Origin: Metellina segmentata
Lineage: Eukaryota > Arthropoda > Arachnida > Araneae > Tetragnathidae
Assembly (NCBI GenBank): GCA_947359465.1
Contig: OX375883.1
Span: forward strand, 14,696,088-14,760,087
Length of the DNA: 64,000 bases
Reading direction: 5' to 3'
Shown: piece after piece, positions 60,111 through 64,000 of the stretch
Layout: every line of letters starts with the position of its first letter
Position numbering within the stretch: the stretch's first letter is position 1
Position numbers and translations under genes: made by a program
Notes under the pieces: model-generated
The model's input: the letters and a program-made list of their open reading frames with translations, nothing else
Told to the model about the DNA's origin: nothing
Database searches by the model: none

Positions 60111-60367
60111 TCGTTTGCTGGTTACAAGAATCATCTTTGTTTATCGTCTAGAGCTTTTAATTAAGCTTATTTTTAACAACGAAATACAAGACCTACGAGA
60201 TCGTTATAATCTGAAAATGTTATGTATCCGAATAACTCCTGCCAGTGATTTGCAGCATTTATGCGAAAAGAGATTTTATTAATCAAATTGTCTCAAAATC
60301 AGGGGAATTTAAGAGAAAAAAATTTAATCAACAAATAGTTAGCTCAGAGTCACATCAAGCTAGTTAA

Positions 60368-60860
60368 TTACGCAACTTTGGCCTTTGAAATAAAATTTAA
60401 CATGGCTTCGTGAGTACAAATATGGTTGGGTGGATTTACAAAAGCACTAATGATTCGCCACTGATCTTCTAGATCGGCCAGTTGAGCGTTTTCCCTCCTC
60501 AGCTGGGGTTCTATGAAGCCGTACTTCTCTGGATCAGGGTATAGTCTGCCGGAATGTATTGCTGGTTGTAGCTGTGTTATGAAGTCTTTGGTGTATTTGA
60601 CCTTGCCTTTGAAGGTCAAAGCATGTTTGTTAAGCTTTGTTTAGTTGTTTGTAAGTTTTTGGAAGTGTAATTATGGACTGGGGGTTTCATCAGTCATATC
60701 AATGTTGATATCATACCTTATTCCACTGTCTCCCCTGGTTGAATCTTCTTTTACCCTATTTCCACTTTCCTTCTCCTGGTTCGTGTAACTTTTCAAGGAA
60801 ACCCCCGCCAGTGTTCTTAGATGATCCATCGTTGCTCACTTCCCCACCAACCGTTCTCTC
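60368..60860 (-). pseudogene. unidentified small gene relic, unit 2
   Basis: This is the counterpart of 55890-56394. The 83-codon frame is open here too, but the upstream frame is more disrupted. No function can be assigned. Confidence 0.4.
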
Positions 60861-62439
60861 CTGTGTTGGCAAGAGAAACCCAGAACTTCGTTAAAACAAA
60901 TGTAAATAAAATAATTCCACACACACACTTATGTGTTGCATCTAAAACAAGTGCGTTTATTTGTAGTATACATAATTGCAATATTTTGCAGTCTCTTATT
61001 CATAAAAATATATAAAGGAGCGTGAACTGCTTCCAATAGTTTTGTGTTCAGTAGAGGAGAGGTATGCTCCTTGAGGTTATGTACGTAAAAATACCAATAC
61101 ATGTTTGTTTACAATTCAGAATTTAAATATAAACATGTTAGGGGTAATAGTCTCCACTCCAATTCAATAGAAAAGTAAGTTTTGAAGAAACAGGCCTTTG
61201 ATGGTTGGAAATCAATGGTTCATGGAAAGAATAACTTCGGGAATTCCTTGATTGTCAGATTCGAACGCCAAGTATGATTATTTTGACACACAGAAATGCG
61301 ACTACATGTGCTTTAATATCTGCTCTCTATCAAGACAAATTCAAACAAAATACAAATAAGTAGCTACAAGTGAAGTGGGCTTGGTTCTATTAGAAAGTAT
61401 ATGGTCAAATTAGTTTTTCAGCTCTCAATTGGTACAATCACAGTTTTGACTAGTAACACTGAAACAAACGGTCCTTTACACTCCTATAACTTTTTGACAG
61501 TGATGTAGACAGATTATGAGGAGGGGAGATAAAGTCCCAAAAACTAGATACTTTTAATCAAATTTGAACAATTATTTAATGATGTTTGTCACTACAAATA
61601 TTTTGTGAGCACAACTATTGTGAAGGTTTTACTGTTGTTGGATAAACCAAGACGCCTTACTTTTTATGCACACGGAAATTTCTTACTTTAAAATTTAGTA
61701 TTATCAAATCAATGTTACATAAACAGTAAAAAAATTTCAAATCTTATAAGGAGTACATATTTATTGGGCATAAAAATTGTACTTCTGTTTTCCATTCCTA
61801 GGAAATGAAATTCTGGTTATATCACTGCTTTTATTAAATATTAATAAATTAATATTAATATAATCATAATTACCGATATTTATTTTGGCTGGTAATCTTT
61901 AAAATAATTGTAGTTATATTATTTTCAGTAATACTTTGAAAAAAAAAATTACGATTTACATGCAGCTAAAGAATGGCCATATAGTCTCAGGCTATACCAA
62001 TTGAGATTACTTTTGCAATGGCAGAAACGAACAAAATAAATAATAACGGTTATACCTATTTTTACTTGTGATTTATGCTTTACAAATTAAACGGAATAAC
62101 TTCCAGCGATAAGTTTAAAGCACTGAATATTCATTTAGTTGAACTTTGATTTTTTAACAGAATAATAACGAAGATATACAATTCAGTAACGGGAAAATAG
62201 GAATGTTTTTGTATCAAAATTCTATTCCAAAGACTCCCCAACTTCATACGTCTGAGTTCTTTGTTCTTTAAGATAATTCTGCCTTGGTGTTATCACATGA
62301 CATAAAATGAATTAACTATTAAATTTTCTCTTGTTGTAAATTCATGTCCGACTTTGTTTTCGTCAAAAAACATTTTTTTATTTTGTTGTCTACGAGTTTG
62401 TCTATCTTCCGCATTAAATGATAGACCTTAAATCCGTTG

Positions 62440-62800
62440 CCTATTATTCAACTTCTTCAAATTCTCCTATGAAATTATTGCTTAAATTTCTAATGACTTC
62501 AGTAGGGTAGATCCTTTCAATAGTTCGCATTCCATCCATTGCAGTAATTTACTAGTAGCATTTATTCTTTGTAAAATAGTATTCCAAACAACTGTCATTA
62601 GGGCAATTACATATTTGTCCCTTTTCTTCAGAAGTGAAGTCTCCTCCACAATCGTAACTTTCTTCTCAATTAAAAAAATTCAGTTAAAGCGTCTTATAAA
62701 GGTGAAACTACGTTTTACAGCTAATACAGAATCTGCTCTTGCTGAAAATCTAGTGACAATCTTACAAACTCTTTTCTCTGCACTTAAAGCCGCACATGGT
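62440..62800 (-). pseudogene. ZMYM1-like hAT transposase remnant, unit 2
   Basis: This is the same region as in unit 1, with additional substitutions and frame breaks. It came with the large duplication. Confidence 0.6.
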
Positions 62801-63055
62801 AAAGACGCTGACACAACTTTCATCTAACCCAATGAAAAGACTTTTTAAGATCTCAGGGCCTTTTCGGTATTTCGTGACCCTACACAGACGCTTAGTCCGC
62901 TTAGTACTAAACTTACGCTGACCCTCATACATGCTCACTTATTGCAGTAAATTTTGTATCGGTGAGTCTTTCAACTGCTCCAAACACACGGATTAGAGAG
63001 ACGACTCTTCCTGAAACTCCATTTAAATAAGAATAACAGCTCTGTGGAGTCTAGA

Positions 63056-63637
63056 GTGCCTAGTGGAGTCAAAACTCATATTTTGGGTATGCATCTTGTA
63101 CGGGTCCCCAGGGGCATACCTTCTTTAGATTTGTACGTGCTTCACAAACCCGAGGTACCGAATGGTGGCTTCACACCAACGGCGACAGCGACAAAACACA
63201 TGTCTCTTCGTTATTGCGCATGCGTATTAGAGTATTAGACACCGCAGGTGTCCCCCTTACCCCTCGTCCATGGGAGAGGTAAAAGTGGTTTTTTGCGGAC
63301 ACACTGCGGGAAAAGTGGTTGGAGCTCACCAAGACTGAGTGTGACAGCTTCAGGCTAAAACTTGTCTGTGTGTTTTAGCTTCAGGACGGGGTACTACTAA
63401 CTTTGTTTACGTGGTGGGAATTTCTCATGTGAGGGTTCTCGTTATGCAATATAGAAATAAGAAGAAAATAAAATATAGTAATAATAAAATAAAATAAAGT
63501 AAATAGAAGAAACATCAAAGTTATGTTAGTTGAAAGCAAAAGTTAAAAGTAAAAAAAAAGTATAGTTAAAATAGAGCTCTAAAAGGATGAAACCCTTTAA
63601 CATGTAATGAACAGTTGAAATTAATTTTAAGTAAGTC
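63056..63637. other. unassigned stretch; right part may be 3' UTR of the following LINE
   Basis: The ATAAAATAAAATAAAG-type A-rich tract at 63470-63510 could be the tail region of the minus-strand LINE whose coding end is at 63638. Otherwise nothing is recognised. Confidence 0.4.
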
Positions 63638-64000
63638 TTAATGAATGAGGATGTCGATGTTTTCCGATAGGAACTTCATAATTTGCCTGGTGTTTGCTTG
63701 TGCTTGGTTGTTGCTTGCCGTGTTTGTAGCCCATGCCCTGTAATTTTCGTCTGTTCGTTGTGGTAGATGATGGAGACACTTGAGGTGGCAGTTGAAAACG
63801 TTATGGTTTGGCGTTCCTGTTTGTCCGCAGAGGCAATTGCTTGATGTTGCTACTTTAAATTTGCTTAGGTAGCTGGGGAAGGGTCCGTGGTCTGTCTAAA
63901 AAGACGTGAGGTAGGGTCCACATGGTTCTCTCATGGGGTTGATCTTTGGAAGAAATACGAATGTTTTTCTTCCTGTTTCTCCGGCTTCCCAGTCCTCCTG
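63638..64000 (-). pseudogene. non-LTR retrotransposon ORF2 C-terminus, runs off the window
   Basis: On the minus strand DWEAGETGRKTFVFLPKI is followed, after one frame break, by DHGPFPSYLSKF and CLCGQTGTPNHNVFNCHLK, a Cys-Cys-His-Cys tail typical of R1/I-type ORF2 proteins after the RT or RNase H. The stop is at 63638-63640. This is a different family from the LINE at 31-41 kb. Confidence 0.75.

Larger units (their letters stand above)
58562..63055. repeat. large tandem duplication, unit 2
   Basis: This is the second copy of 53585-58545. It starts within the Jockey-like tail text (AGCAGGGCAAAAGAATCAGC) and ends in a partial monomer (AATAAGAATAACAGCTCTG). Confidence 0.9.

Overview
This 64 kb window is eukaryotic nuclear DNA: AT-rich, intron-bearing and packed with transposable elements. 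I see no prokaryotic features. The animal is an invertebrate. Arthropod is my best guess, from the mix of Tc1, mariner, hAT, Helitron, tRNA-derived SINEs and Jockey/R1/I-type retroelements, but the sequence does not settle it. The only clear host gene is the 3' part of a cytosolic-type alpha-carbonic anhydrase (four exons, 428-6168, + strand). Two MITE-like elements and two SINE copies sit in its introns. From 6.2 to 12.9 kb I see no gene.

From 12.9 to 47.1 kb the window is a stack of nested insertions. One tRNA-derived SINE family recurs throughout. One copy, whose perfect 10-bp target duplication lies at 17073-17082 and 41806-41815, has been split by two huge insertions. The first (17091-31032) is a 13.9 kb fold-back element. 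Its two near-identical arms of about 6.7 kb meet at 23.93 kb. Each arm carries an intact one-BIR plus RING inhibitor-of-apoptosis (IAP) gene, a broken gene that starts with a PC4-like domain, and a broken nuclease-like gene. It is flanked by about 10 bp of duplicated SINE sequence. The second (31298-41729, minus strand) is a 10.4 kb non-LTR retrotransposon with a 13-bp target duplication. It has ORF1 with zinc knuckles, ORF2 with endonuclease, RT and RNase H, and a 5' region holding about 115 copies of a 30-bp minisatellite.

From 42 to 53.7 kb come a degenerate mariner, a second split SINE containing a hAT that in turn contains a Helitron, a degenerate Tc1 element, Ty3-like fragments around a 5'-truncated second copy of the retrotransposon, and a Jockey-like RT tail. 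From 53.6 to 63.1 kb is a tandem segmental duplication (two units of about 4.5-5.0 kb). Each unit has a ZMYM1-like hAT remnant, a small unidentified ORF and an array of roughly 225-bp monomers. The window ends inside another non-LTR ORF2 tail.

The most interesting object is the IAP-carrying fold-back element. It looks like a mobile or virus-derived unit whose inner arms are far more alike than its own outer termini. I identified all families by eye; no database search was run.
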